Source: JADJWR01 sp964509545 (GTDB lineage: Bacteria > Pseudomonadota > Gammaproteobacteria > Burkholderiales > Burkholderiaceae_F). From it: 56,325 nt of DNA. Position numbers and translations under genes: made by a program. Of the stretch, positions 25,033 to 33,609 are shown in pieces (the first letter of the stretch is position 1; each line of letters opens with the position of its first letter). The stretch lies in NCBI GenBank assembly GCA_964509545.1, contig CAZDXQ010000021.1:1-56325 (forward strand), given 5' to 3'. The notes below the pieces were generated by a model. It saw only the letters and a program-made list of their open reading frames with translations, had not been told where the DNA came from and ran no database searches.

Positions 25033-25983
25033 ATGAGTTCACTTGCCCCTGTCGAGATTCTTCAGCCGCCATCGGCGATCGTCGACGTTGCCGGGGAGCC
25101 CGTAGGTCCGTTCGACCTGGCCGAATCGCCGATCTGGGACGAGCAGGAGCAGCGCCTGTGGTGGGTCGACATCGAAGGGCAGTCGCTGCACTCGCTCGAT
25201 TTCGACGTTGGCGCCGACGGCCGGCTTTCGCCGCGGCTGATGCACAGCTACCGCTTTGCGCAGAAGGCCTGCGCGGTCGGCCTCGCACGTTCCGGGCGGC
25301 TGCTGCTGGCGCTGGCCGACGGCGTGTATTTCTACACCCCGGTCGGCAACGTGCTCGAGCTTCTGGTGCAACCGGAGTCCGACCGGCCGGAGCACCGGCT
25401 GAACGACGGCAAGGTCGGACCCGACGGTGCATTCTGGGTCGGCTCGATCGAGGACTCGCCCGAGCGGGCCCCCGTCGGCAGCCTGTACCGGATCAGCGCC
25501 GATGGCCGCTGCCGTCGCATCAGCACCGGCTACCGCGTCTCCAACGGACTGGCGTGGTCCGCCGATGGCCGCGCGATGTTCCATTCGGACTCACGCGGGC
25601 CGACGATCGACCGCTGGGATTTCGATCCGGCCACCGGCATCGTCGGCACGCGCACCGCCATCCGCACGCTGACCGACAAGATCGGCCGGCCCGACGGCGG
25701 CGCCTGCGACATGGCCGGCGGCTACTGGAGCGCCGGTATCAGCGCCGGGTGCCTGAATCGCTTCGACGTCGACGGCAAGCTGGTTCAGCGGATCGACCTG
25801 CCCTCGCCTCGGCCGACGATGCCGTGTTTTGCCGGCCCGGACATGCAAACGCTGTTCGTCACCACCGCGCGCCACGGCCTCGACGCTGCGACGCTGGCGC
25901 AGCACCCGGATGCCGGGCGCGTGCTGATGCTGCGCGTGTCGGTAGCCGGCGTGCCGGTGCATCGCTTCGCCGACACCTATTGA
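25033..25983 (+). CDS. SMP-30 / gluconolactonase / LRE family protein
   Basis: The 316-residue beta-propeller belongs to the regucalcin/gluconolactonase family, whose members hydrolyse sugar lactones with a bound divalent metal. The metal ligands are visible: Glu in LAESPIWDE near residue 31, Asn in HRLNDGKVGPDG near 120, and Asn and Asp in VSNGLAWSADGR near 172. The substrate is uncertain. It is alone on the plus strand between ppc and the convergent algR, so there is no pathway context. No signal peptide is seen. Confidence 0.87.
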   Translation: MSSLAPVEILQPPSAIVDVAGEPVGPFDLAESPIWDEQEQRLWWVDIEGQSLHSLDFDVGADGRLSPRLMHSYRFAQKACAVGLARSGRLLLALADGVYFYTPVGNVLELLVQPESDRPEHRLNDGKVGPDGAFWVGSIEDSPERAPVGSLYRISADGRCRRISTGYRVSNGLAWSADGRAMFHSDSRGPTIDRWDFDPATGIVGTRTAIRTLTDKIGRPDGGACDMAGGYWSAGISAGCLNRFDVDGKLVQRIDLPSPRPTMPCFAGPDMQTLFVTTARHGLDAATLAQHPDAGRVLMLRVSVAGVPVHRFADTY

Positions 25984-26205
25984 GCGCTCCCAGGGCCGGG
26001 CTGCGCCCAGCCCGCCCCCCGCGGGGGTCAAGGAACCTTGGGGCGGCCCTGCGTTTCCTTGAAAGCGCCCAGGGCCGGCCCGTGCCAAGTCCGCCCCTGC
26101 GCAGATCGACGATGCCTCGGGCAGCGCGGCAGCTCCGTGCCAAGCCGCTGCGCCTGGACCATCGCACGTCGCGGCACACTGCGGGCCGCGGCTGAAGTCA
26201 CGCGC
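25984..26205. repeat. Palindrome-rich intergenic region between convergent genes
   Basis: The 222 bases hold several short inverted repeats: GGGCTG/CAGCCC at 25999-26014, CCCCCGCGGGGG at 26016-26027, and CAAGG-AA-CCTTG at 26029-26040. An imperfect direct repeat of GCGCCCAGGGCCGG occurs near 25984 and 26067. The 13-mer CCTTGGGGCGGCC at 26036-26048 recurs at 33589-33601, in another intergenic stretch. No coding sequence is apparent. The region may act as a bidirectional terminator for the lactonase and algR. Confidence 0.45.
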
Positions 26206-26982
26206 TCAGGTCAGCGTCGTCGACTTGACCTGCGGCCACTGCCGGCGGGAAATCGGCAGCCGATCGGGCAGTTCCTTCAGCAGCACCTCCCAGTGCCCCT
26301 CGCCGCCCTCGCCGTCGCCGTCGACCACGCCGCGCACGCGCTCGAAGGCGCGGATCGACTTGCGCGCTACCAGCGTGTTGCGATGGATGCGCACGAAGCG
26401 CGCTCCGAACTCCTCCTCGAGCGAGGTGAGCGACTCCTCGGTCAGGTGTTCACGCTGCGCCGTGCGGATGGTCACGTACTTCAGTTCGGCGCGCAGGAAG
26501 ACGATGTCGTCGACCGGCACCAGCGACATGCGGCCGCGCTCGGAGATGGTCAGGTGCGTGCGCTGCGAGCCAAGCGCGCGTGCCACTTCCTGCAGCCGCG
26601 GCTCGTTCTGCGCCAGCCGGCTGGCGCGCGCCAGCGATGCCGCCAGCCGCTCGGCGCGGACCGGCTTGAGCAGGTAGTCGAGGGCGCGAACCTCGAAGGC
26701 CTCCAGCGCATGGTCGTCGAACGCCGTGACGAAGATCACCGCCGGCGGGTTCTCGCGCGCGGCCAGATGGCGTGCGACCTCGATGCCGTTCATGCCGGGC
26801 ATCGAGATATCGAGCAGCACGATGTCCGGCGCATCGCGGTCGACCGCCTCCAGGGCGGCGGTGCCGCTATCCACCGCGCCGACGACCTGCGACGGAAACT
26901 GGGCGGCGATCTCGGCCAGCAGTTGCTGCATGCGCAGCCGCGCCGGCGGTTCGTCATCGACGATCAGGACTTTTGTCGTCAT
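26206..26982 (-). CDS. algR: LytTR response regulator, AlgR-like
   Basis: The 258-residue regulator has a receiver domain (about 1-125) with the acidic pair near its N-terminus (IVDDE), phospho-acceptor Asp in IVLLDISMPG near residue 54, and Lys in YLLKPV near 107. A LytTR DNA-binding domain follows (about 140-255, with RIHRNTLVARKSI). Its ATG overlaps the stop of the upstream kinase gene (ATGA). With argH divergent on the other side of the kinase, this matches the algZ-algR-argH neighbourhood of Pseudomonas and betaproteobacteria. In those bacteria AlgR controls type IV pili and surface polysaccharide; the target here is not shown. Confidence 0.9.
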   Translation of the reverse strand: MTTKVLIVDDEPPARLRMQQLLAEIAAQFPSQVVGAVDSGTAALEAVDRDAPDIVLLDISMPGMNGIEVARHLAARENPPAVIFVTAFDDHALEAFEVRALDYLLKPVRAERLAASLARASRLAQNEPRLQEVARALGSQRTHLTISERGRMSLVPVDDIVFLRAELKYVTIRTAQREHLTEESLTSLEEEFGARFVRIHRNTLVARKSIRAFERVRGVVDGDGEGGEGHWEVLLKELPDRLPISRRQWPQVKSTTLT

Positions 26983-28070
26983 CCGTTGGCTCGCTTTTCC
27001 ACGGGAATGGTCATCGTCAGTTCGAAGCGGTCGTGCCGAACCCGGGTCGACAACTCCCCTTCGAGATCGTAGATCAAAGCCAGGCGGCCGCGGATGTTGG
27101 CCAACCCGATCTGGTTGCCTTCACGCTGCAGCGGGTCCTTGGCCAGCGGATTGCTGACGAACATCTCGAGCCGGAAGCCCACCTGCCGGATGCGAACGAC
27201 GATCCGGCAGTCGCCTGCCAGCCGCTCGGCGCCGTAGCGCACGGCGTTCTCGATCACCGGCTGCAGCAGCAGTTGCGGCACGCGCGCCCGCGGGTGCACG
27301 GCGCCGATGTCCCAGTCGACCTGCAGCCGCTCGCCCAGCCGCGTCTGCTCGATTTCGACGTAGCGCCGGCACAGTTCGAGTTCCTGCTCCAGCGGCACCA
27401 GACGGCGCACGTCGCCCATCACGGCGCGAAACAGTTCAGCCACCGACTCGAGCATCCGCTCGGCGCGCGCCGGGTCCGAGCGGATCACGGCCAGCACGGC
27501 GTTCAGGCTGTTGAAGAAGAAGTGCGGCCGGATGCGCGACTGCAGCGCCTGGAAACGCGCCTCGGTCACCGCCGGCGAAAACGCGCGGCCGCGCAGTTCG
27601 AAGTAGTGCTGCACGGCCACGCCGACGGCGAGCGCGACGGCGAATGCCGACCAGGTCGGGGCAGCGGAAAGATCCGGCGCCGCGGGCCCCGTCAGCCGCA
27701 GCGTGACGGCGGTGCACAGCACCGGCGCCAGCCAGGCGGCCAGCCGCTGCGCCGCCAGCGGCAACGGCGGCAGGAAGCGTCGCATACCGCACCAGGCGAG
27801 CAGCGTCATCAGCAGCGCGACCTCGAGCAGCGCCGAAAGCTCGAGGAATCGTGCCGCCGCCTGGCGCCAGTGCGAATGACTGGCCAGCACGGCGATCGCG
27901 ACGCCGGCGTTGACGCCGACCGCGACGCGCAGCACGGTGCCGATGTTGCAGCCGTCCGGGATGACCAGAGCCGGAGTCGGCGCAGCCGTTTCTTCGCGGC
28001 TGCTGGCGACGGACTGTGCAGACAGAGTCTTCACGCGGCGCCTTCGCCGTCGCCGAGAAAGCGACCGCAC
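26979..28070 (-). CDS. algZ: LytS/AlgZ-type membrane sensor histidine kinase
   Basis: The N-terminal half (about residues 40-175) has four hydrophobic segments that should anchor the protein in the inner membrane. The C-terminal half is a His_kinase/HATPase module: the phosphorylated His lies in RIRPHFFFNSLNAV near residue 185, and the ATP-binding part follows with NAVRYG and GLANIRGRL. The start is a GTG, either at 28070 or at 28034; the latter drops an arginine-rich stretch and is equally plausible. It is coupled to algR by a four-base overlap and shares a 124-base upstream region with divergent argH. Confidence 0.88.
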   Translation of the reverse strand: MRSLSRRRRRRRVKTLSAQSVASSREETAAPTPALVIPDGCNIGTVLRVAVGVNAGVAIAVLASHSHWRQAAARFLELSALLEVALLMTLLAWCGMRRFLPPLPLAAQRLAAWLAPVLCTAVTLRLTGPAAPDLSAAPTWSAFAVALAVGVAVQHYFELRGRAFSPAVTEARFQALQSRIRPHFFFNSLNAVLAVIRSDPARAERMLESVAELFRAVMGDVRRLVPLEQELELCRRYVEIEQTRLGERLQVDWDIGAVHPRARVPQLLLQPVIENAVRYGAERLAGDCRIVVRIRQVGFRLEMFVSNPLAKDPLQREGNQIGLANIRGRLALIYDLEGELSTRVRHDRFELTMTIPVEKRANG

Positions 28071-28194
28071 AGGCCGCGGGCCAGCATGCTCTTACACTGC
28101 CGATGGCGTGACGTCGCTTGCAAACCACCCCTCCCCGCCGAAGTCCGGGCCGGCGGCGCGCCCGATGGATGTCCGAACGACAGCGCGGCAAATT

Positions 28195-29613
28195 ATGTCA
28201 GCACACACTTCTTCCCTGGATCGAAAAGAAAGCGGCTGGTCCGGCCTATTTAACGAGCCGGTGGCCGATTTTGTGCTCCGCTACACGGCGAGCGTCGGCT
28301 TCGACCGTCGGCTGGCCTTCGCCGACATCGACGGCTCGCTGGCGCACGCGGCGATGCTGGCCCACGTCGGCGTGCTGTCGCCCCAGGACCTCGGCGACAT
28401 CGAGCGCGGCTTGGGCGTCATCCGCAGCGAGATCGAGCTCGGCCGCTTCGAGTGGCGCCTCGATCTCGAGGACGTGCACCTGAACATCGAGCGGCGGCTG
28501 ATCGAACTGGTCGGCGACGCCGGCAAGCGCCTGCACACCGGACGCTCGCGCAACGACCAGGTGGCGACCGACCTGCGCCTGTGGCTGCGCGGCGGCATCG
28601 ACGCGATCGGCGCCGCGCTCACCGCCGTGCAGCGGGCCCTGGTCGTGCAGGCCGAGGCGCACGCCGACACGGTCATGCCCGGATTCACCCACCTGCAGGT
28701 GGCGCAGCCGGTCAGCTTCGGCCACCACTTGCTGGCCTATGTCGAGATGTTCGAGCGCGACCGCGAACGCCTCGCCGACGCCCGCCGGCGCCTGAACCGG
28801 CTGCCGCTGGGAGCCGCGGCGCTGGCCGGAACGACCTTCCCGATCGACCGCGAGTTCGTCGCCCGGCGGCTCGGCTTCGAGGGGCTCGCCGAGAACTCGC
28901 TCGACGCGGTGAGCGACCGCGACTTCGCCATCGAGTTCGCCGCCGCGGCATCGCTGGTGATGATCCACGTGTCGCGCCTGGCCGAGGAACTGGTGATCTG
29001 GATGAGCCCGCGCTTCGGCTTCGTGCGCCTGCCCGACCGCTTCACCACCGGCTCGTCGATCATGCCGCAGAAGAAGAATCCCGACGTGCCCGAGCTGGCA
29101 CGCGGCAAGTGCGGCCGAGTGGTGGGCCACCTGACCTCGCTGCTGGTGCTGATGAAGGGGCAGCCGCTCGCCTACAACAAGGACAACCAGGAAGACAAGG
29201 AGCCGGTGTTCGACACCGTCGACACCGTGCTCGACACCCTGCGCGCGTTCGCCGAGATGATCCCTGGCGTCGAGGTCGACGCGGAGGCAATGCGGCGGGC
29301 CGCCGAAGAGGGCTTCTCGACCGCCACCGACCTCGCCGACTACCTGGTGAAGAAGGGGATGCCGTTTCGCGACGCGCACGAGGCGGTGGCGCAGGTCGTG
29401 CGCCGGGCGGCGGAGCGCGGCTGCACCCTCGCCGAGCTGCCGTTCGCCGACCTGCGGGCGGTGGCGCCGCTCGTCGCCGCCGACGTCTACACCTGCCTGT
29501 CGCCAGCCGGCTCCATCGCCGCCCGCGCCCACATCGGCGGCACGGCGCCGGCGCAGGTGCGGTCGCAGGTGCGGCGCTGGCAGCAGCGCCTGGGGCCGCC
29601 GCCGGCGCCGTAA
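28195..29613 (+). CDS. argH: Argininosuccinate lyase
   Basis: Last step of arginine synthesis: argininosuccinate is split into arginine and fumarate in the cytoplasm. The 472-residue protein has the fumarase/aspartase-superfamily signature GSSIMPQKKNPD near residue 287 and the substrate-site HTGRSRNDQV near 112. The N-terminus resembles the family from WSGLFNEP on. The frame is open further upstream; the ATG at 28195 gives the usual length, though one at 28165 is possible and neither has a strong ribosome binding site. It is divergent from algZ. Confidence 0.96.
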   Translation: MSAHTSSLDRKESGWSGLFNEPVADFVLRYTASVGFDRRLAFADIDGSLAHAAMLAHVGVLSPQDLGDIERGLGVIRSEIELGRFEWRLDLEDVHLNIERRLIELVGDAGKRLHTGRSRNDQVATDLRLWLRGGIDAIGAALTAVQRALVVQAEAHADTVMPGFTHLQVAQPVSFGHHLLAYVEMFERDRERLADARRRLNRLPLGAAALAGTTFPIDREFVARRLGFEGLAENSLDAVSDRDFAIEFAAAASLVMIHVSRLAEELVIWMSPRFGFVRLPDRFTTGSSIMPQKKNPDVPELARGKCGRVVGHLTSLLVLMKGQPLAYNKDNQEDKEPVFDTVDTVLDTLRAFAEMIPGVEVDAEAMRRAAEEGFSTATDLADYLVKKGMPFRDAHEAVAQVVRRAAERGCTLAELPFADLRAVAPLVAADVYTCLSPAGSIAARAHIGGTAPAQVRSQVRRWQQRLGPPPAP

Positions 29614-29644
29614 CATCGCCGCCGTCGTCCCGGGGTTTCGCGCC

Positions 29645-29650
29645 TAGAAT
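29645..29650 (+). promoter_or_regulatory. Possible -10 element for the TRAP dctQM operon
   Basis: TAGAAT lies 73 bases before the dctQ start in the 109-base gap after argH. No good -35 hexamer sits 16-18 bases upstream, so the call is weak. A matching TAGAAT on the minus strand at 33431-33436 precedes the dctP gene. Confidence 0.3.
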
Positions 29651-29722
29651 CGCGGCGCGCCAGGCGGGAGTGCAGAGGCCGAGAGCCCGTTCCGCGGCGC
29701 CGGATGCAAGGAGGAGACTTTC

Positions 29723-30358
29723 ATGCAAGGCCTGCTGCGGCTTTCCAGGGGGATCGACTGGCTGAGCGAACGGCTCGGTCGATCGATGTTGTGGCTGGTG
29801 CTGGTGGCGGTGCTGATCAGCGCCGCCAACGCCGTCATCCGCAAGCTGTTCGACATCAGCTCCAACGCCTGGCTCGAGGTGCAGTGGTACCTGTTCTCGG
29901 CCATCTTCCTGCTGTGCGCCGGCTACGTGCTGAAGCGCAACGAGCACGTGCGCATCGACGTCATCTCCAGCCGGTTCTCCAAGCGCGGGCAGACCTGGAT
30001 CGACATCGTCGGCCTGGTCCTGTTCCTGCTGCCGGTGACGCTGCTGATCACGTGGCTCGCCTGGCCGCTGTTCTGGCGCGCCTATGAGTCCGGCGAGATG
30101 TCGCAGAACGCCGGCGGCCTGATCCGCTGGCCGGTGTTCCTGCTGCTGCCGGTGGGATTCGCGCTGCTGACACTGCAGGGGGTGTCGGAACTGATCAAGC
30201 GCATTGCCTTCCTGATGGGGCTGATCGAGGATCCGACCCGGCGCGCCGGCGAGAAGACCGCCGAGGAGGAACTCGCCGAAGCCATCCGCGCCCAGGCCGA
30301 GCGCGACATCGCCGCCGAGGAGGTCAGCATCGGCACCGCCGGGGAGAAGCGCAAATGA
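29723..30358 (+). CDS. dctQ: TRAP transporter small membrane subunit (DctQ)
   Basis: The 211-residue protein has the four membrane helices of the DctQ family (about 22-45, 58-75, 95-118, 132-155) and the typical RNEHVRIDV motif near residue 72. TRAP transporters import organic acids with a sodium gradient. The last 50 residues are an unusual charged tail rich in Glu and Ala that should lie in the cytoplasm. The start has a very strong AAGGAGGAG site. The stop overlaps the dctM start (ATGA), so the two are translationally coupled. Confidence 0.93.
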   Translation: MQGLLRLSRGIDWLSERLGRSMLWLVLVAVLISAANAVIRKLFDISSNAWLEVQWYLFSAIFLLCAGYVLKRNEHVRIDVISSRFSKRGQTWIDIVGLVLFLLPVTLLITWLAWPLFWRAYESGEMSQNAGGLIRWPVFLLLPVGFALLTLQGVSELIKRIAFLMGLIEDPTRRAGEKTAEEELAEAIRAQAERDIAAEEVSIGTAGEKRK

Positions 30359-32115
30359 CCGCCTGGATGGCGCTGAACATGGCGCCGATCATGTTCGCGG
30401 GGCTGGTGTTCTTCCTGCTGTTCGGATTCCCGATCGCCTTTGCCCTGGCCGCCTGCGGCCTGGTGTTCGGCACCATTGGCATCGAGCTCGGCGTGCTGCC
30501 GCCGACGCTGCTGCAGGCCATTCCGCTGCGGCTGTCGGGAATCATGCAGAACGACACCCTGCTGGCGATCCCGTTCTTCACCTTCATGGGGCTGATCCTC
30601 GAGCGCAGCGGCATGGCCGAGGACCTGCTCGACACCATCGGCCAGGTCTTCGGCCCGATCCGCGGCGGCCTGGCCTTCGCGGTGATCGTCGTCGGCGCGA
30701 TGCTGGCGGCAACGACCGGTGTCGTCGCCGCGTCGGTGATCAGCATGGGCCTGATCTCGCTGCCGATCATGCTGCGTTACGGCTACGACCGGCGCGTGGC
30801 GAGCGGCGTGATCGCCGCCTCCGGCACGCTGGCGCAGATCATTCCGCCGTCGCTGGTGCTGATCATCATGGCCGACCAGCTCGGCCGCAGCGTCGGCGAC
30901 ATGTATCGCGGTGCCTTCCTGCCCGGTTTCGTGTTGACCGGCCTGTACATCGGCTACGTGGCGCTGGTCGCGATCTTCCGGCCGAGCATGGCGCCGGCGC
31001 TGCCGCCGGAAGCGCGCGCCCACCGCGAGCCGAACGGCGCCAGCGGCATGCGCTCGCTGGGCCTGCTGACGCTCGCCTCGATTGGCATTGCGTTCGCCTT
31101 CGAGGCCTGGTACGACGGCGCTTACCCGAACGCCGGCACCGAGGAACGGGTCATCCTGTCGATGATGGCCTCGCTCGGCTGCGCCTTCGTGCTGGCGGTC
31201 GCGAACCGGGCGCTGAAGCTGAACATGCTGTCGAAGATCGCCGAACGGGTGACTTTCGCGCTGATCCCGCCGCTGGCGCTGATCTTCCTCGTGCTCGGCA
31301 CGATCTTCCTCGGCATTGCCACCCCGACCGAGGGCGGCGCCATGGGCGCGGTCGGGGCGCTGGTGATGGCCGTGTCGCGGCGCCGCCTGACGTGGTCGCT
31401 GATGAAGCAGGCGATGGACACGACCGCCAAGCTGTCGACCTTCGTCATCTTCATCCTCGTCGGCGCGACGATCTTCAACCTCGTCTTCCAGGGCGTCGAC
31501 GGCAACAAGTGGGTCGAGCACCTGCTGTCCGGTCTGCCCGGCGGCCAGCTCGGCTTCCTGGTGGTGGTCAACGTACTGGTGTTCCTGCTGGCGTTCTTCC
31601 TCGACTTCTTCGAACTGGCCTTCATCATCGTGCCGCTGCTGGCGCCGGTAGCCGAAAAGCTTGACATCAACCTGATCTGGTTCGGCGTGCTGCTGGCGGT
31701 GAACATGCAGACCTCGTTCATGCACCCGCCGTTCGGCTTTGCGCTGTTCTACCTACGCAGCGTGGCGGCGCAGGACGACTACGTCGACAAGGTCACCGGC
31801 GAGAAGATCGCCAAGGTCACCACCGGCCAGATCTACTGGGGCGCGGTGCCCTTCGTCTGCATCCAGCTGATCATGGTGGCGATCGTCATCGCCTTCCCTG
31901 GCCTCGTGACCTCCGCGCTGGGCGACCTCAAGCCGGTCGACATCGACAAGATCCAGATCGAGATCCCCGAGACGCAAGGGCAGGACATCGACGCCACCAA
32001 GGGTTTCGGCGGCCCCGCCGAAGAGAAGTCGGGCGCCGATGCCGACAAGGCCGGTGAAACCGAAGACCCCAACGCCGCCATCCTGCGGTCGCTGGAGCGC
32101 GACGGTAAGAAGTGA
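30355..32115 (+). CDS. dctM: TRAP transporter large membrane subunit (DctM)
   Basis: The 586-residue permease forms the transport channel of a TRAP system. It has the DctM pattern of many membrane helices, including the early GFPIAFALA block and the IPPSLVLIIMADQLG stretch near residue 160. It is longer than the usual 425-440 residues: there is an inserted segment around residues 215-290 with extra membrane helices, and a polar C-terminal tail after about 525. These longer forms occur in the mannitol/chloroaromatic (FcbT3) branch. No frameshift is evident. Confidence 0.93.
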   Translation: MTAWMALNMAPIMFAGLVFFLLFGFPIAFALAACGLVFGTIGIELGVLPPTLLQAIPLRLSGIMQNDTLLAIPFFTFMGLILERSGMAEDLLDTIGQVFGPIRGGLAFAVIVVGAMLAATTGVVAASVISMGLISLPIMLRYGYDRRVASGVIAASGTLAQIIPPSLVLIIMADQLGRSVGDMYRGAFLPGFVLTGLYIGYVALVAIFRPSMAPALPPEARAHREPNGASGMRSLGLLTLASIGIAFAFEAWYDGAYPNAGTEERVILSMMASLGCAFVLAVANRALKLNMLSKIAERVTFALIPPLALIFLVLGTIFLGIATPTEGGAMGAVGALVMAVSRRRLTWSLMKQAMDTTAKLSTFVIFILVGATIFNLVFQGVDGNKWVEHLLSGLPGGQLGFLVVVNVLVFLLAFFLDFFELAFIIVPLLAPVAEKLDINLIWFGVLLAVNMQTSFMHPPFGFALFYLRSVAAQDDYVDKVTGEKIAKVTTGQIYWGAVPFVCIQLIMVAIVIAFPGLVTSALGDLKPVDIDKIQIEIPETQGQDIDATKGFGGPAEEKSGADADKAGETEDPNAAILRSLERDGKK

Positions 32116-32210
32116 CGTGCGCCGGCTGCCGCCGCGCCGCGATCAGCTGGCGGCAGGTCGGAGCCGAGGACTTGCGTCGTCGAGATCGCGCCCGTACCGG
32201 GCGCGAACAC

Positions 32211-32235
32211 AAAAAAGGCCCCGCCTCGGCGGGGC
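32211..32235 (-). terminator. Intrinsic terminator of the TRAP binding-protein gene
   Basis: GCCCCGCC (32218-32225) pairs with GGCGGGGC (32228-32235) around a two-base loop. The minus strand then reads into TTTTTT (32216-32211). It lies 24 bases after the dctP stop. A second 8-bp hairpin (32187-32194 with 32198-32205) lies just beyond and may serve the convergent dctM transcript. Confidence 0.8.
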
Positions 32236-32259
32236 GTTCCTTTGCCGACTGCCGCGCGG

Positions 32260-33345
32260 TCAGAGCTTCTGCCCGGCCATGAAGTTGTCGAACTCGCGTT
32301 CGGTGACGCGGAACCACAGCACCTGGTCGGCACGGAACCGGGACCAGTCGTCGTAGACCTTCTTCCAGTTGGGATTCTTCGACGACAGTTCCGAGTACAG
32401 ATCCTGCGACGCCTTGAAGGCCGCGTCCATGATCGGCCGCGGCATCGGCCGCAGCTTGGCGCCGCCGCCGACGAGCCGCTTCAGCGCGTCCGGATTCCTG
32501 GCGTCGTAGCGCGCCTGCATCACCACGTGAGCATGGCTCGCGGCCGCCGTCACCGCGCCCTTCATGTCCGCCGGCAGCGCCTCCCAGGCCTTGCTGTTGA
32601 CGTACAGCGAAAGCTGCGGCCCGCCTTCCCACCAGCCCGGGTAGTAGTAGAAGGGAGCGACCTTGTAGAAGCCGAGCTTCTCGTCGTCGTACGGGCCGAC
32701 CCACTCGGTGGCGTCGATGGTGCCTTTCTCCAGTGCCGGGTAGATCTCGCCGCCGGGGATGTTCTGCGGCACGCCGCCGACGGCGGCCAGCACCTTGCCG
32801 CCGAAGCCGCCGATGCGCATCTTCAGGCCTTTCAGATCCGCCAGCGTCTTGATCTCCTTGCGGTACCAGCCGCCCATCTGGGCGCCGGTGTTGCCCATCA
32901 CGAAGTTGACGATGCTGTACTGGGCGTAGAACTCGCGCAGCAACTTCATGCCGTTGCCCTCGTACAGCCAGGCGGTCTGCTGGCGCGAGTTCAGGCCGAA
33001 CGGCACCGCGCAGTCGAAGGCGAAGGTCTCGTCCTTGCCGAAGAAGTAATACGGCGCCGTGTGCGCGCACTCGACCGTGCCGTTCTGCACGGCGTCGACG
33101 ACGCCGAACGGCGGTACCAGTTCGCCGCCGGGATGCACCGAGATGTTCAGCCGGCCGCTGGTGGAGTCGGCAACCGACTTCGAGAACACCTCGGCGGCGC
33201 CGTAGATGGTGTCGAGCGCTTTCGGGAAGCTGGAGGCGAGGCGCCAGCGGATCTGCTGCTGCGCGTGCACCGCGGGAGCGGCGACCACCGCGGCAGTCGC
33301 CGCAGCGCCGACAGTGGCCTTGTGAAGAAACGAACGACGTTCCAT
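32260..33345 (-). CDS. dctP: TRAP transporter periplasmic substrate-binding protein (DctP), Tat-exported
   Basis: The 361-residue binding protein feeds the DctQM permease. Its N-terminus (MERRSFLHKATVG) has a twin-arginine motif and a cleavage site ending in AVHA near residue 28, so it is probably exported folded. The carboxylate-binding Arg is expected in LKMRIGG near 155, and the DATEWVGPYDDEKLGFYK block near 200 is typical of the TakP/FcbT1 branch, which binds 2-oxo acids or aromatic acids. The start at 33345 has AGGAG eight bases upstream. The gene converges on the dctQM operon rather than being in it. Confidence 0.93.
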   Translation of the reverse strand: MERRSFLHKATVGAAATAAVVAAPAVHAQQQIRWRLASSFPKALDTIYGAAEVFSKSVADSTSGRLNISVHPGGELVPPFGVVDAVQNGTVECAHTAPYYFFGKDETFAFDCAVPFGLNSRQQTAWLYEGNGMKLLREFYAQYSIVNFVMGNTGAQMGGWYRKEIKTLADLKGLKMRIGGFGGKVLAAVGGVPQNIPGGEIYPALEKGTIDATEWVGPYDDEKLGFYKVAPFYYYPGWWEGGPQLSLYVNSKAWEALPADMKGAVTAAASHAHVVMQARYDARNPDALKRLVGGGAKLRPMPRPIMDAAFKASQDLYSELSSKNPNWKKVYDDWSRFRADQVLWFRVTEREFDNFMAGQKL

Positions 33346-33430
33346 GGAGTCTCCTGGATGGCTGCTGCGTTCTGGGTTCGAGATTGACGACCGGGTGGCG
33401 GGCGAATCCGGCCCCCCTTGCCCGGCGCGC

Positions 33431-33436
33431 ATTCTA
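33431..33436 (-). promoter_or_regulatory. Possible -10 element for dctP
   Basis: The minus strand reads TAGAAT here, 85 bases before the dctP start, in a gap of 264 bases that has no other feature apart from the repeated 13-mer at 33589-33601. No convincing -35 is visible. Confidence 0.3.
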
Positions 33437-33609
33437 GATCCAGAGCCGATCCCGGCGATGGCCGCTTATGCAGGCGGCCAGCGGCAGGACTCCGACCGCC
33501 CTGCGCGCAGCACGATCCGCACCGGACGCTGCGCAGCGCGCGGGCGGAAAGGTCAGGTTTCCTTCTCGCTGACGCTCGATGGCTTCGCCCTTGGGGCGGC
33601 CAGGCGCGC

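Noticed and set aside
30355..32115. A frameshift or fusion in dctM because of its 586-residue length
   Set aside because: The frame is continuous, with coding character throughout, and longer DctM proteins are known in the chloroaromatic/mannitol branch.
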